Positions 55,122-63,491 of a stretch of DNA of 64,000 nt are shown piece by piece. The DNA comes from Sphaerisporangium rubeum (GTDB taxonomy: Bacteria > Actinomycetota > Actinomycetes > Streptosporangiales > Streptosporangiaceae). The translations under genes were made by a program, and so were the position numbers. Positions within the stretch are counted from its first letter, which is position 1, and each line of letters opens with the position of its first letter. The stretch is from the NCBI RefSeq assembly GCF_014207705.1, contig NZ_JACHIU010000001.1, forward strand, positions 1,612,001 to 1,676,000. The letters run 5' to 3'. The notes under the pieces are model-generated. The model did not search any database. It was not told the origin of the DNA and worked only from the letters and a program-made list of their open reading frames with translations.

Positions 55122-56606
55122 TTGCCCGACCTGCCACCACCCTCACCTGCCCCGCGCTCCTCACCCGGCGTGACGCCGCGGCCGGCCCGCCGGCCGGGCC
55201 ACGGCGGCCCCGCGTCCACCGTGGTCGCTGTGGTGCTCGGCCCGTCCCCCGGCGCCGCCGCACGGCTCGCCGCGCAGCTCGCCGACCTCGCCGTCCGTGA
55301 GCACCATGTCGTGACCAGGGTAGCCGGGCCGAGCCCGCCGCCGGGCCGGGCCACGATCAGCGACGGCCTTCCCGGCGACCTGCGTGCCGTCGCGGCGGCG
55401 GCCCGTGCCTGCACCGGTCCGGTGGCGGTGCTCCCCGGCGACCTGGTGGCCCACACCGAGGCCCTGGCGCTGCTGCTCGCCGACCCGTCGCGCGGCACCG
55501 CCGCGCTGGTCTCCCCGCCGGGAGGCGGCCCGCCGGTGCGGGTGGACCACGGCAGGGTGGTCGCCGCCGGCAACTCGTTCCACGTGGTGACGGCCGCCAA
55601 CGGCGCGTTCCGCGGCGTGCTGCAGGTCGGCGTCGCCGACCTCGCGACGTTCGCCGAGGCGGCCGACGAGCTCGCCGGCCTCGCGCAGGCCGGCGCGCTC
55701 GGCGGGGCCACCGACGGCGAGGCCGTCGACCTGCTGCTCGCGGGCCTGGTACGGCTCGGGGTGCCGGTGCGCGCCGCGCCGCTCGGCCTGCTGCGCGCGG
55801 CCCGCGTGACCGGGGAGCGTGAGGCGGAGGCCGCGGTCGCGGCTCTCGCCGAGGTGGACGAGGACCGCGCGCGGCTCGCCGCCACCGTCCGCTCAGGTGA
55901 CGGTTTCACCGCGACCTACCTCGTGAGCACCTGGACCGGCCCTCTGGTGCGGCTCGCCGCGCGGCTCGGCATGACGCCGAACACCGTCACCGGCCTGTCG
56001 GTGGGCCTCGCGGGCCTCGCGGCGGTCGCGTTCTCCGCAGGCAGCCGCCGCGCGCTGGTCGCCGGCGCGGCGCTGCTGTACCTGTCGTTCGTGCTCGACG
56101 GCGTGGACGGCCGCCTGGCCCGCTACACCCGCGCGTTCTCCCCGGTGGGTGCCTGGCTGGACGCGTCGTTCGGCCGGGTGAAGGAGTACGCCGTGTACGT
56201 CGGCCTGGCTGTCGGGTACGCGGGGGGTGTGGCGGCGGGACCGGCGGGCCCGGACGGCATCTGGGCCATGGCGGTGGCGGCCATGCTGCTGCAGTCGGTC
56301 CGGCACATGATCGACTTCTCCTACGCCGGGACCGGTCACGCGGGCCCCGCGCTGGAGCGTCCAGGCAGCGCGCTGTCGGTCCCCGCCGCGCCTGAGTCCC
56401 GGGGACGCCTCGCCGTGCTGCTGGACCGGCACGCCAGGGGCTACTGGCTCCGCAAGATCATCGTGCTGCCGGTCGGTGAGCGCGTGCTGCTGATCGCGCT
56501 CACCGCGGCCCTGGCCAACGCACGGGTGACGTTCCTCGCGTTGCTCGCGTGGGGCGGCGTCGCCACCCTGTACACCCTCACCGGCAGGATCGCGAGGTCG
56601 CTGTAA
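55122..56606 (+). CDS. CDP-alcohol phosphotransferase with nucleotidyltransferase-like N-terminus
   Basis: Encodes 494 residues. Residues 30-250 look like a decayed nucleotidyltransferase (VVAVVLG..., VAVLPGDLVAHTEA) without the usual Gly-rich signature. Residues 260-494 form a membrane CDP-alcohol phosphotransferase with six or so helices. The motif is D326xxD329G330xxAR...G343xxxD347xxx, but the final Asp is Gly351. The arrangement recalls IPC transferase/DIPP synthase fusions. TTG 55122 has AAGGAGG at 55109-55115. The next gene starts three bases after its stop. Confidence 0.85.
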   Translation: MPDLPPPSPAPRSSPGVTPRPARRPGHGGPASTVVAVVLGPSPGAAARLAAQLADLAVREHHVVTRVAGPSPPPGRATISDGLPGDLRAVAAAARACTGPVAVLPGDLVAHTEALALLLADPSRGTAALVSPPGGGPPVRVDHGRVVAAGNSFHVVTAANGAFRGVLQVGVADLATFAEAADELAGLAQAGALGGATDGEAVDLLLAGLVRLGVPVRAAPLGLLRAARVTGEREAEAAVAALAEVDEDRARLAATVRSGDGFTATYLVSTWTGPLVRLAARLGMTPNTVTGLSVGLAGLAAVAFSAGSRRALVAGAALLYLSFVLDGVDGRLARYTRAFSPVGAWLDASFGRVKEYAVYVGLAVGYAGGVAAGPAGPDGIWAMAVAAMLLQSVRHMIDFSYAGTGHAGPALERPGSALSVPAAPESRGRLAVLLDRHARGYWLRKIIVLPVGERVLLIALTAALANARVTFLALLAWGGVATLYTLTGRIARSL

Positions 56607-56609
56607 GCC

Positions 56610-57233
56610 ATGGTGTACGTCCGCATGACCCCGGTGCCGCGCAACCTGGTGGTCACCTATCGGGACGACGGCGTGCTGTCCCGCGCCATGGGCCTGCTGC
56701 TCGCCGGCCAGTTGCCACCGCTGCCGCCGGCGGTCGCCGGGGCCTTCGTGACCGGTGTGATGCTGTTCCTCGGCGTCGCCGGAGCCGAGGGCCCGGCCGT
56801 GTTCGCGCCGGCCGTGGCGCTGCTGCTCGCCGGTCTCGGCAGCTCCCACCCCCACGACAGCCGGCTCGACTGGCTGGTGCCGCCGATCCTGCGCTGCACC
56901 GAGTACGGCTTCGTGGCCTGCGTCGGCTTCGCGTGGGATGTCCCCAAGCCACTGATCGTGGGCCTGCTCGGGGCCGTCCTGTTCCACCACTACGATGTCG
57001 TCTACCGCTGCCGCCAGCGGGTCTACCCGCCGCCGTGGCTCGCTCTCGCGGGGCTCGGCTGGGAGGGCCGCATGCTGCTGGTGGCGATGGGTGTGCTGCT
57101 CGACGTCGTGACCCCGGTGTTCGTGCTGGCCACGCTCTACCTCGCGGCGTTGTTCTGCTGGGAGAGCGTGACATGCTGGCTCGCCGCTCCGCGCTCCGGC
57201 GTCGAGGCGGCGGACCTCGGTTCCGGGGACTGA
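56610..57233 (+). CDS. DUF5941-like membrane protein
   Basis: Encodes 207 residues. After RNLVVTYRDDGVLSRAMG it has about five hydrophobic segments, with the conserved-looking SSHPHDSRLDWLVPPILRCTEYGF and LFHHYDVVYRCRQ between them. From memory this matches DUF5941, which is often fused to or next to CDP-alcohol phosphotransferases in actinobacteria. The function is unknown. Coupling to the upstream phosphotransferase gene suggests one complex at the membrane. Confidence 0.75.
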   Translation: MVYVRMTPVPRNLVVTYRDDGVLSRAMGLLLAGQLPPLPPAVAGAFVTGVMLFLGVAGAEGPAVFAPAVALLLAGLGSSHPHDSRLDWLVPPILRCTEYGFVACVGFAWDVPKPLIVGLLGAVLFHHYDVVYRCRQRVYPPPWLALAGLGWEGRMLLVAMGVLLDVVTPVFVLATLYLAALFCWESVTCWLAAPRSGVEAADLGSGD

Positions 57234-57357
57234 CCCTCCGTCACTTCGCCGCGACCGATCTCATAACGGCATAAGTGAACCGGGGATTACACGATCAGCA
57301 CCTGCGGCCAACTAACCTTTCACCCTACGAACTCATGCTTGACGACAGGAGCGCACG

Positions 57358-58092
57358 TTGCTGGGAATGGTGCTGGCCGCCGGGGCCGGACGTCGCCTGC
57401 GGCCGTACACCGACACGCTGCCCAAGGCGCTGGTGCCGGTGGACGGGGAGACCACGATCCTCGACATCGCGCTGCGTAACCTCGCGGCCGTGGACCTCCG
57501 CGACGTCGTGGTGATCGTGGGGTACGCCGCGGAGGCGGTCCACGAGCGCAAGGCCGACCTGGAGTCGCGCCACGGTGTGCGTCTCACTCTCGTCCACAAC
57601 GACAAGGCCGAGGAGTGGAACAACGCCTACTCGCTGTGGTGCGCGCGCGACCACTTCGCGCACGGCGCGCTGCTGGTCAACGGGGACACGGTGCACCCGG
57701 TCTCGGTGGAGCGCACGCTGCTCGACGCGCCGGTGACCAGCGACATCCTGCTCGCCGTCGACGACGTCAAGGTCCTCGCCGACGAGGAGATGAAGGTCAC
57801 CCTGGACGACGGGGGGTACCTGCGGAGCATCACCAAGCTCATGGACCCCGCCACGGCCCACGGTGAGTACATCGGCGCCACGCTGATCCGTCCCGGCGCC
57901 GCCGAGCGGCTCGCCGACGCGCTGCGCGCCACGTTCGAGCGCGACCCCCAGCTCTACTACGAGGACGGCTACGGCGAGATGGTCGCGCGCGGCGAGCGCA
58001 TCGCGGTCGCGCCGATCGGCAAGGTCGACTGGGTCGAGGTCGACAACCACGACGACCTGGCGAGGGCCCGGGAGATCGCGTGCACGTACTAG
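57358..58092 (+). CDS. nucleotidyltransferase (phosphocholine-cytidylyltransferase-like)
   Basis: Encodes 244 residues. The signature LAAGAGRRLRPYTDTLPKALVPV at the N-terminus and LLVNGDTVH (metal-binding Asp) identify a sugar-phosphate/polyol-phosphate nucleotidyltransferase; WVEVDNHDDLARA at the end is typical of the LicC/phosphocholine type. It probably makes the activated (CDP-) donor for the phosphotransferases beside it. TTG 57358 has ACAGGAG upstream. The exact substrate cannot be read from sequence. Confidence 0.88.
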   Translation: MLGMVLAAGAGRRLRPYTDTLPKALVPVDGETTILDIALRNLAAVDLRDVVVIVGYAAEAVHERKADLESRHGVRLTLVHNDKAEEWNNAYSLWCARDHFAHGALLVNGDTVHPVSVERTLLDAPVTSDILLAVDDVKVLADEEMKVTLDDGGYLRSITKLMDPATAHGEYIGATLIRPGAAERLADALRATFERDPQLYYEDGYGEMVARGERIAVAPIGKVDWVEVDNHDDLARAREIACTY

Positions 58093-58153
58093 CCGCCTCG
58101 CGCCACCCCGGCGCGAGGCCGGCCGGCGGCGTGCCGACGACCAGGGAGACCTC

Positions 58154-59212
58154 ATGCCGCTGCTAGCGCGTATGCTCACCGCACCCCTCACCGTCGAGGT
58201 GCGGCGCGGCGCGGTGGCGCAGCTCGGCGCGCTGCTGGCCGACAGCCGTGTGGCCACATCCGGCCGGGTCGCCGTCGCGGTGGGTTCCGGTCAGGGTGAT
58301 CACATCTCCGGGCTCATCGCGCCGACGCTGGTCGACGCCGAGGTGTTCCGCGTGCCGGACGGCTCGGTCGACTCGGCCGTCACCCTCGGGGCCGACCTGC
58401 GCAAAGGCGCGTACGAAGCGGTCGTCGGCATCGGCGGCGGCAAGACCATCGACGTCACCAAGTACGCCGCGTCGCTGGCCGGCATCCCCATGGTGGCCGT
58501 GGCGACCAATCTCTCCCACGACGGCATCTGCTCGCCGGTGTCCTCGCTGGAGCACGAGGGAGGCAAGGGGTCGTTCGGCGTGCCGATGCCGCTGGCCATC
58601 CTCGTCGACCTCGACTTCGTGCACGGCGCGCCGCCGTCCCTGGTCCGCTCCGGCGCCGGTGACGTCGTCAGCAACCTGTCGGCCATCGAGGACTGGCAGC
58701 TCGGCAACGTCGAGCGCGGCGAGCCCATCGACGGGCTCGCGGTGTCCATGGCGCGCACCAGCGCCGAGGCGGTGCTCGGCCGCACCGACTCCATCGAGTC
58801 GGACGCGTTCCTCACCGTGCTCGCCGAGTCACTGATCCTTTCCGGCATGTCCATGGTGGTCGCCGGCTCGTCACGGCCCAGCAGCGGCGGCGATCATGAG
58901 ATCCTTCATGCCGTGGACCAGCTGTTCCCCGGCACCTCGAACCACGGCGAGCTCGCCGGCGTCGGGGCCGCCTTCTGTTACTTCCTGCGCGAGGACCAGC
59001 GCATGCTGTCGCTGGTGACCGGCTGCCTGCGCGCGCACGAGCTGCCGGTGAGCCCCTTGGACATCGGGCTGACGACCACGCAGTTCACCGAGGCCGTGAT
59101 GCTGGCGCCGTCCACCCGTCCGGGGCGGTACACGATTCTGGAGCACCTGCGGCTGTCGGAGGCCGAGGCGCGCGACCGGGTGGAGGAATATGTCCGGGCC
59201 GTCGCTCATTGA
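58154..59212 (+). CDS. sn-glycerol-1-phosphate dehydrogenase-like enzyme
   Basis: Encodes 352 residues of the iron-containing/glycerol-1-phosphate dehydrogenase superfamily. The NAD motif is GIGGGKTIDVTKYAA (92-106). ATNLSHDGICSPVSSL (117-132) is typical of archaeal G1P dehydrogenase. Metal ligands correspond to Asp170, His248 and His264, at nearly the same spacing as in archaeal enzymes. It would reduce dihydroxyacetone phosphate to sn-glycerol-1-phosphate. The adjacent nucleotidyltransferase and phosphotransferase genes suggest this product is activated and polymerised or transferred. Other polyol phosphates are possible. Confidence 0.85.
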   Translation: MPLLARMLTAPLTVEVRRGAVAQLGALLADSRVATSGRVAVAVGSGQGDHISGLIAPTLVDAEVFRVPDGSVDSAVTLGADLRKGAYEAVVGIGGGKTIDVTKYAASLAGIPMVAVATNLSHDGICSPVSSLEHEGGKGSFGVPMPLAILVDLDFVHGAPPSLVRSGAGDVVSNLSAIEDWQLGNVERGEPIDGLAVSMARTSAEAVLGRTDSIESDAFLTVLAESLILSGMSMVVAGSSRPSSGGDHEILHAVDQLFPGTSNHGELAGVGAAFCYFLREDQRMLSLVTGCLRAHELPVSPLDIGLTTTQFTEAVMLAPSTRPGRYTILEHLRLSEAEARDRVEEYVRAVAH

Positions 59213-59957
59213 GATGCGCGCGGTCGCTCAGCCGCACACCACGATGGAGCGCAACTCCGGTGAGCACTGGGCGGGTGCGCTGTACATGCGCAAGCTGTCG
59301 ATCTACGTGACCTGGGCCCTGGCCCGCACGCGGATCACGCCGAACCAGGTGACCGGGCTGATGATCCTGGCGGGGGTGCTCGCCGGCGTCGTGCTCGCGC
59401 TGCCGGGGCTGTGGGCCGCGCTCGGCGCGGCGCTGCTGATCCAGGCGTACCTGCTGCTCGACTGCTCCGACGGCGAGCTGGCGCGCTGGACGGGCCGCAC
59501 GTCGATCACCGGGGTCTACCTCGACCGGGTGGGCCACTACTTCGCCGAGGCGGCGCTGCTCATCGGGCTCGGGTTCCGCGCGTCGGCCACCGTCCCCGAC
59601 TGGTACACCGTGCTCGGGTTCGCCGCGGCGCTCGGCGCGATCCTGATCAAGTCGGAGACCGACCTGGTGGACGTGGCCCGCGCGCGGTCCGGCATGACCG
59701 CCACCTCCGAGGCGGCGGCCGAGCAGTTCACCTCCCGCAGGCTCGGCATGGCCAGGAAGGCCGTGGCGGCCCTGCGCTTCCACCGGGTGTTCCAGGCGGT
59801 CGAGCTCTCGATCATCGCGCTGCTGGCGGCCGTGTGGGACGCCGTGGCGGGAGGGCTGACCGCCACCCAGGTGCTCACCGTCGCCTGCGTCGTGTTCGCG
59901 GGGGTGCAGACGGTCCTCCACCTGGTGAGCATCCTGGCGTCGAGGCGGCTTTCGTGA
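59190..59957 (+). CDS. CDP-alcohol phosphotransferase
   Basis: Encodes 255 residues with about six transmembrane helices. The motif is D91xxD94G95xxA98R99...G108xxxD112xxxH116, with His in place of the usual last Asp. The SGEHWAGALYMRKLSIYVTW N-terminal segment differs from housekeeping phospholipid synthases. It transfers a phospho-alcohol from a CDP donor to an acceptor in the membrane. ATG 59190 (GGAGG close upstream) overlaps the dehydrogenase gene by 23 bases; ATG 59214 is an alternative. Confidence 0.87.
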   Translation: MSGPSLIEMRAVAQPHTTMERNSGEHWAGALYMRKLSIYVTWALARTRITPNQVTGLMILAGVLAGVVLALPGLWAALGAALLIQAYLLLDCSDGELARWTGRTSITGVYLDRVGHYFAEAALLIGLGFRASATVPDWYTVLGFAAALGAILIKSETDLVDVARARSGMTATSEAAAEQFTSRRLGMARKAVAALRFHRVFQAVELSIIALLAAVWDAVAGGLTATQVLTVACVVFAGVQTVLHLVSILASRRLS

Positions 59958-60159
59958 TCTCCCGGAACCGTCGGCGGGCCTCCGGCGTCGTATCTCTGTC
60001 AAGAGCCGACGCGCGATCAACACCGTCTGTTCGGTGGGGGTTCGCTGACCGTTCCGATACCCTTATTTCACAGTATGCGTACAGAGTTCGGACCCGCCGC
60101 CCAACCAGACTCGGTGATCATGGTTACCTGCGCCTTCCCAGCGTCGAGGCGATGACGCG

Positions 60160-61026
60160 TTGAAGATTTCCTGTGTCATCCTCACCATGGGTAACCGGGT
60201 CGCCGAACTGGACCGGGCTGTCGTATCCGCCGTCACCCAGACCGACGGCGACGTCGAGGTCGTGATCGTCGGCAACGGCGCCGACGTCCCCCAGCTCGCC
60301 ACCGCGTCCCCCAACGTCCGCACCGTCCGCATCCCCGCCAACGTCGGCATCCCCGAGGGCCGCAACCACGGCGTACGCGAATGCACCGGCGACGTCGTCC
60401 TCTTCCTCGACGACGACGGCTGGTACGCCACCGACAAGGTCGCCGCGCACGTCCGCGAACGCTTCTCCGCCGAACCCGACCTCGCCGTCATCAGCTTCCG
60501 CGTCATGGACCCCGAAGGCGGCGTCGGCCAGCGCCGCCACGTCCCGAGACTCCGCGCCGGCGACCCCCAGCGCAGCAGCCCCGTCACGACCTTCCTAGGC
60601 GGCGCCTGCGCCATCAGAAGATCGGCCTTCCTCCAGGTAGGCGGCCTCCCCGGCCGCTTCTTCTACGCGCACGAGGAGACCGACCTGGCCTGGCGCCTCC
60701 TGGGCGAGGGCTACCGCATCGAATACGACGCCGACGCCGTCATGTACCACCCCCAGGTCCCCCCCACGCGGCACGCCGACTTCTACCGCCTCAACGCACG
60801 CAACCGCGTCTGGCTGGCCCGCCGCAACCTCCCCTGGCCCCTCGCCACCCTGTACCTCCTCGACTGGATCCTCCTCACCGTGATCCGCGAACGCTCCCAC
60901 CTCGCCATCAAGAGCTGGTTCCAGGGCTTCAAGGAAGGCCTCACCCAGCCCGCAGGCGAACGCCGCCCCATGGCCTGGCGCACCGCCTGGCGCATGCTCC
61001 GCCTGGGCCGTCCCCCCATCGTCTGA
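60160..61026 (+). CDS. family 2 glycosyltransferase
   Basis: Encodes 288 residues. The GT-A fold shows ISCVILTMGNRVAELDRAV, VVLFLDDDGWY (DxD-type metal site at about 82-87), FLGGACAIRRSAF and HEETDLAWRLLGEGY. C-terminal hydrophobic and amphipathic segments suggest membrane contact. It ends the envelope cluster after a 202-base gap that may hold a separate promoter. TTG 60160 is the first start compatible with the family N-terminus. Confidence 0.9.
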   Translation: MKISCVILTMGNRVAELDRAVVSAVTQTDGDVEVVIVGNGADVPQLATASPNVRTVRIPANVGIPEGRNHGVRECTGDVVLFLDDDGWYATDKVAAHVRERFSAEPDLAVISFRVMDPEGGVGQRRHVPRLRAGDPQRSSPVTTFLGGACAIRRSAFLQVGGLPGRFFYAHEETDLAWRLLGEGYRIEYDADAVMYHPQVPPTRHADFYRLNARNRVWLARRNLPWPLATLYLLDWILLTVIRERSHLAIKSWFQGFKEGLTQPAGERRPMAWRTAWRMLRLGRPPIV

Positions 61027-61042
61027 GCCGGCCGTCACGGTG

Positions 61043-61318
61043 TCAGGCGGATAGTGCCTGGTCTCGGTGCGGGGTGTCGGTCGTGCAGGCGGCGGCCAGG
61101 GTGTCCAGGCTGAGGTCGAGGGTCGAGGCCAGGGCGGCGATGGTGAAGAAGGAGGGGGTGGGGGCTCGGCCGGTTTCTATCTTTCTCAGGGTTTCTGGGC
61201 TTATGCCGGCGGTGGTGGCCACCTCCAGGAGGGTGCGGCCGGCTCGGGCCTGGCGGAGGAGGGTGCCGAAGTGTTCGCCGCGGAGGCGTTCGGCCGGGGT
61301 CAGGGGTGTGCGCACCAT
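61043..61318 (-). CDS. XRE-family DNA-binding protein
   Basis: Encodes 91 residues. A Cro/C1-type helix-turn-helix covers about 15-72 (FGTLLRQARAGRTLLEVATTAGISPETLRKIETGRAP). A TACTAT box on the minus strand (61326-61331) ends seven bases before the ATG, so the mRNA is probably leaderless. It is divergent from a methionine aminopeptidase gene, and a palindrome lies between the two promoters, suggesting autoregulation. Confidence 0.9.
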   Translation of the reverse strand: MVRTPLTPAERLRGEHFGTLLRQARAGRTLLEVATTAGISPETLRKIETGRAPTPSFFTIAALASTLDLSLDTLAAACTTDTPHRDQALSA

Positions 61319-61325
61319 GAGGGTT

Positions 61326-61345
61326 ATAGTAATACCGGTATAAGT
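61326..61345. promoter_or_regulatory. face-to-face promoters with central palindrome
   Basis: A minus-strand -10 TACTAT (61326-61331) for the XRE gene, the ten-base palindrome ATACCGGTAT (61332-61341) and a plus-strand -10 TATAAG (61340-61345) for the aminopeptidase gene lie side by side. A repressor dimer on the palindrome would touch both promoters. Confidence 0.55.
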
Positions 61346-61374
61346 ATTGGTCGTGCAGGTGGGAGTACCGGGTC

Positions 61375-62142
61375 GTGGTGGAGATCAAGAGTGATGCGGC
61401 GCTTTCGGCGATGCGCGAGGCGGGACGGGTCGTGGCCAACGCGCTGGCGGCCGTGCAGGGGGCCGCGGGGGTGGGGGTGCCGTTAAAGGAACTGGACGAG
61501 GTGGCGCGGACGGTGCTGGACGAGGCCGGTGCGCGGTCGCCGTTCCTCGGGTACCGGCCGGACTTCGCGCCTACGCCGTTTCCCGCGGTGATCTGTGCGT
61601 CGGTCAACGACGCCGTGGTGCACGGGATCCCGACGGACTACCGGCTGCGGGACGGTGATCTGGTGAGCATCGACTGCGGGGCCGAGCTGGACGGGTGGAC
61701 GGGGGACGCGGCGATCAGCTTCACCGTCGGCACGCCGTACCCGGAGGACGTGGCGCTGATCAAGGCGACGCGGGAGGCGCTGGACGCGGGGATCGCGGCG
61801 GCGACGACCGGCAACAGGATCGGGGACATCTCGCACGCCATCGACACGGTCGCGCGGTCGGCCGGCTGCGGGATGCCGGTGAACTTCGGCGGCCACGGCA
61901 TCGGCCGCCACATGCACGAGGACCCCCATGTCGCCAACCGAGGCCGTCCCGGCCGTGGGTACCCGCTGCGGCACGGCCTGACCCTCGCCATCGAGCCCAT
62001 GTTCATGGCCGGCGGCAGGGACGACTACCGGGTGAGCCCGGACGGCTGGACGCTGCGCACGACGGACGGCAGCCGCGCCGCGCACATCGAGCACACCATC
62101 GCCGTCACCGAGGACGGCCCGCGCGTCCTCACCCTGCCGTAG
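61375..62142 (+). CDS. map: type I methionine aminopeptidase
   Basis: Encodes 255 residues. It removes the initiator methionine from new proteins. All five metal ligands are visible: the Asp in SIDCGAE, the Asp in TGDAAISF, the His in FGGHGIGRHMH, the Glu in AIEPMF and the Glu in HIEHTIAV. There is no N-terminal zinc-finger extension. Start is GTG 61375 or the next codon. It is probably an additional paralogue controlled by the divergent XRE protein rather than the ribosomal-operon map. Confidence 0.94.
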   Translation: MVEIKSDAALSAMREAGRVVANALAAVQGAAGVGVPLKELDEVARTVLDEAGARSPFLGYRPDFAPTPFPAVICASVNDAVVHGIPTDYRLRDGDLVSIDCGAELDGWTGDAAISFTVGTPYPEDVALIKATREALDAGIAAATTGNRIGDISHAIDTVARSAGCGMPVNFGGHGIGRHMHEDPHVANRGRPGRGYPLRHGLTLAIEPMFMAGGRDDYRVSPDGWTLRTTDGSRAAHIEHTIAVTEDGPRVLTLP

Positions 62143-62143
62143 G

Positions 62144-62935
62144 TCAGATCCTCACCGGTTCCTCGAACGTCATGGTCATGCGGGCCACGCTGGTCGTGCT
62201 GAGCGCGCGTTTGGGGAGGCCGAGCTCGCTGAGTTCCTTGGCGATCGGGTGGTTGCCGAGGCGGATCAAGGCGCCGCCGGGGCGGGTGCGGACGGAGTGG
62301 GGGTGGATGGTCCAGCGGGAGCGCCGGGTGACGCCGTCCAGGTGGGTGAAGGCGTCCATGGTGGGGGTGCCGAGGATCGGCAGGCCGAGGTGGGTGACGC
62401 GGGAGAGGGTGGTCGTGCCGGGGGACGGCACGCGGGGGAGGGGGATACCGGGACGCAGCAGCAGGTCCAGCACCAGTCGGCCGTCCTTGCGCAGTACGCA
62501 GCGTTTGTACGGCGACGCCAGGCGGAGGTCGAGCTGCGCGAGCTCATGCGGAAAGCCCCAGATCGCGCGGCCCGCCTCCAGCGCGAACGGCTGGTCCACG
62601 GGAAGCCAGTGCACGAAGGCCCCCGTGCCGGGTGTGCACAGCTCCTTGACGCCGGACAGCGGACTCCGCGACCGGACGCGAGGACTCCCGGGGGACCGGA
62701 CGAGGAACGCCACCCCGAACTGGTGGTAGGCCCCGAGCTCACTGTCGGCGAAGCGTGCGAACACCAAGGTGCACAGCGCCTTGCCGGGAATGACCTCGAG
62801 GACGTCGAAGTCGCAGTAGGCGAGCACGGCCCGCACCGCGTCGGCACGCACCAGGTAGCCCGCACCGCACGCGGTGGCGTCCCTGACCTGTACGGGGGTG
62901 TCGACCCGGCGACCTTGGACGGGGTGGCTGGCCAT
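62144..62935 (-). CDS. acetoacetate-decarboxylase-fold protein
   Basis: Encodes 263 residues resembling the acetoacetate decarboxylase superfamily, for example QPFALEAGRAIWGFPHELAQLDL, which aligns with the region holding the Schiff-base lysine of the classical enzyme. Here the lysine pair is replaced by His-Glu, so decarboxylation by that mechanism is unlikely. The role is unknown; superfamily relatives include other hydratase/aldolase-type activities. It converges with map with a single base between stops. Confidence 0.7.
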   Translation of the reverse strand: MASHPVQGRRVDTPVQVRDATACGAGYLVRADAVRAVLAYCDFDVLEVIPGKALCTLVFARFADSELGAYHQFGVAFLVRSPGSPRVRSRSPLSGVKELCTPGTGAFVHWLPVDQPFALEAGRAIWGFPHELAQLDLRLASPYKRCVLRKDGRLVLDLLLRPGIPLPRVPSPGTTTLSRVTHLGLPILGTPTMDAFTHLDGVTRRSRWTIHPHSVRTRPGGALIRLGNHPIAKELSELGLPKRALSTTSVARMTMTFEEPVRI

Positions 62936-63130
62936 GTCTCCAGTAGACCAACCCGGGACCCGTGACGCCAGCAGGGGGATACGACCGGGGACGGTCAGGC
63001 GAAGGGTGTCGGAGGTGAGGAGTGGTTAACCGGGTGGTCATGGGGTTTGCATGCCGGGGAAATGGGGTGGGATGACGCTGACCGGGAGAGGCGGGTGGGC
63101 TTTCGACGGCCGGTGTGGGAAGGGAGTGGC

Positions 63131-63478
63131 GTGGATTCGTCGGGTCGGTTCCTGCAGGGGGTTTTCTCGTTTGTCGGTAAGGGCCTGGAGGCGCCGTTTC
63201 TGCTGGCGGGGGAGTTGCGGTATGTCGTGCCGGACGGGGTGGTGGCGCAGCCGGTGTATCTGCGGGGCGGGAACAGCAGTGACGAACTGGTGTGTGTGAT
63301 TCTCATGCGGGACGGCGTGCCGATGCGGTACTTCCCGGTGGGGGCCAAGGCGGGGACGCATGTGTCGCTGCGGGTGGTCGAGGACCTGGAGCCGGGGACG
63401 GTGGTCGAGCTGTACGTGGCGGCGCCGGACGGGGTGCCGGGGACGCTTGTGGTGGATCTCGGGCTGGTCGAGGTCTGA
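63131..63478 (+). CDS. small protein of unknown function upstream of an oxidoreductase
   Basis: Encodes 115 residues, beta-rich by its Val/Gly/Thr pattern, with no signal peptide or membrane segment. Motif-like stretches are FLLAGELRYVVPDG and VYLRGGNSSDELVCVILMRDG. GTG 63131 has AAGGGAG five bases upstream; the longer reading to 63047 is less likely. The oxidoreductase gene starts 14 bases after its stop, so the two are co-transcribed. I do not recognise the family. Confidence 0.65.
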   Translation: MDSSGRFLQGVFSFVGKGLEAPFLLAGELRYVVPDGVVAQPVYLRGGNSSDELVCVILMRDGVPMRYFPVGAKAGTHVSLRVVEDLEPGTVVELYVAAPDGVPGTLVVDLGLVEV

Positions 63479-63491
63479 GGGGGGACGGGCC

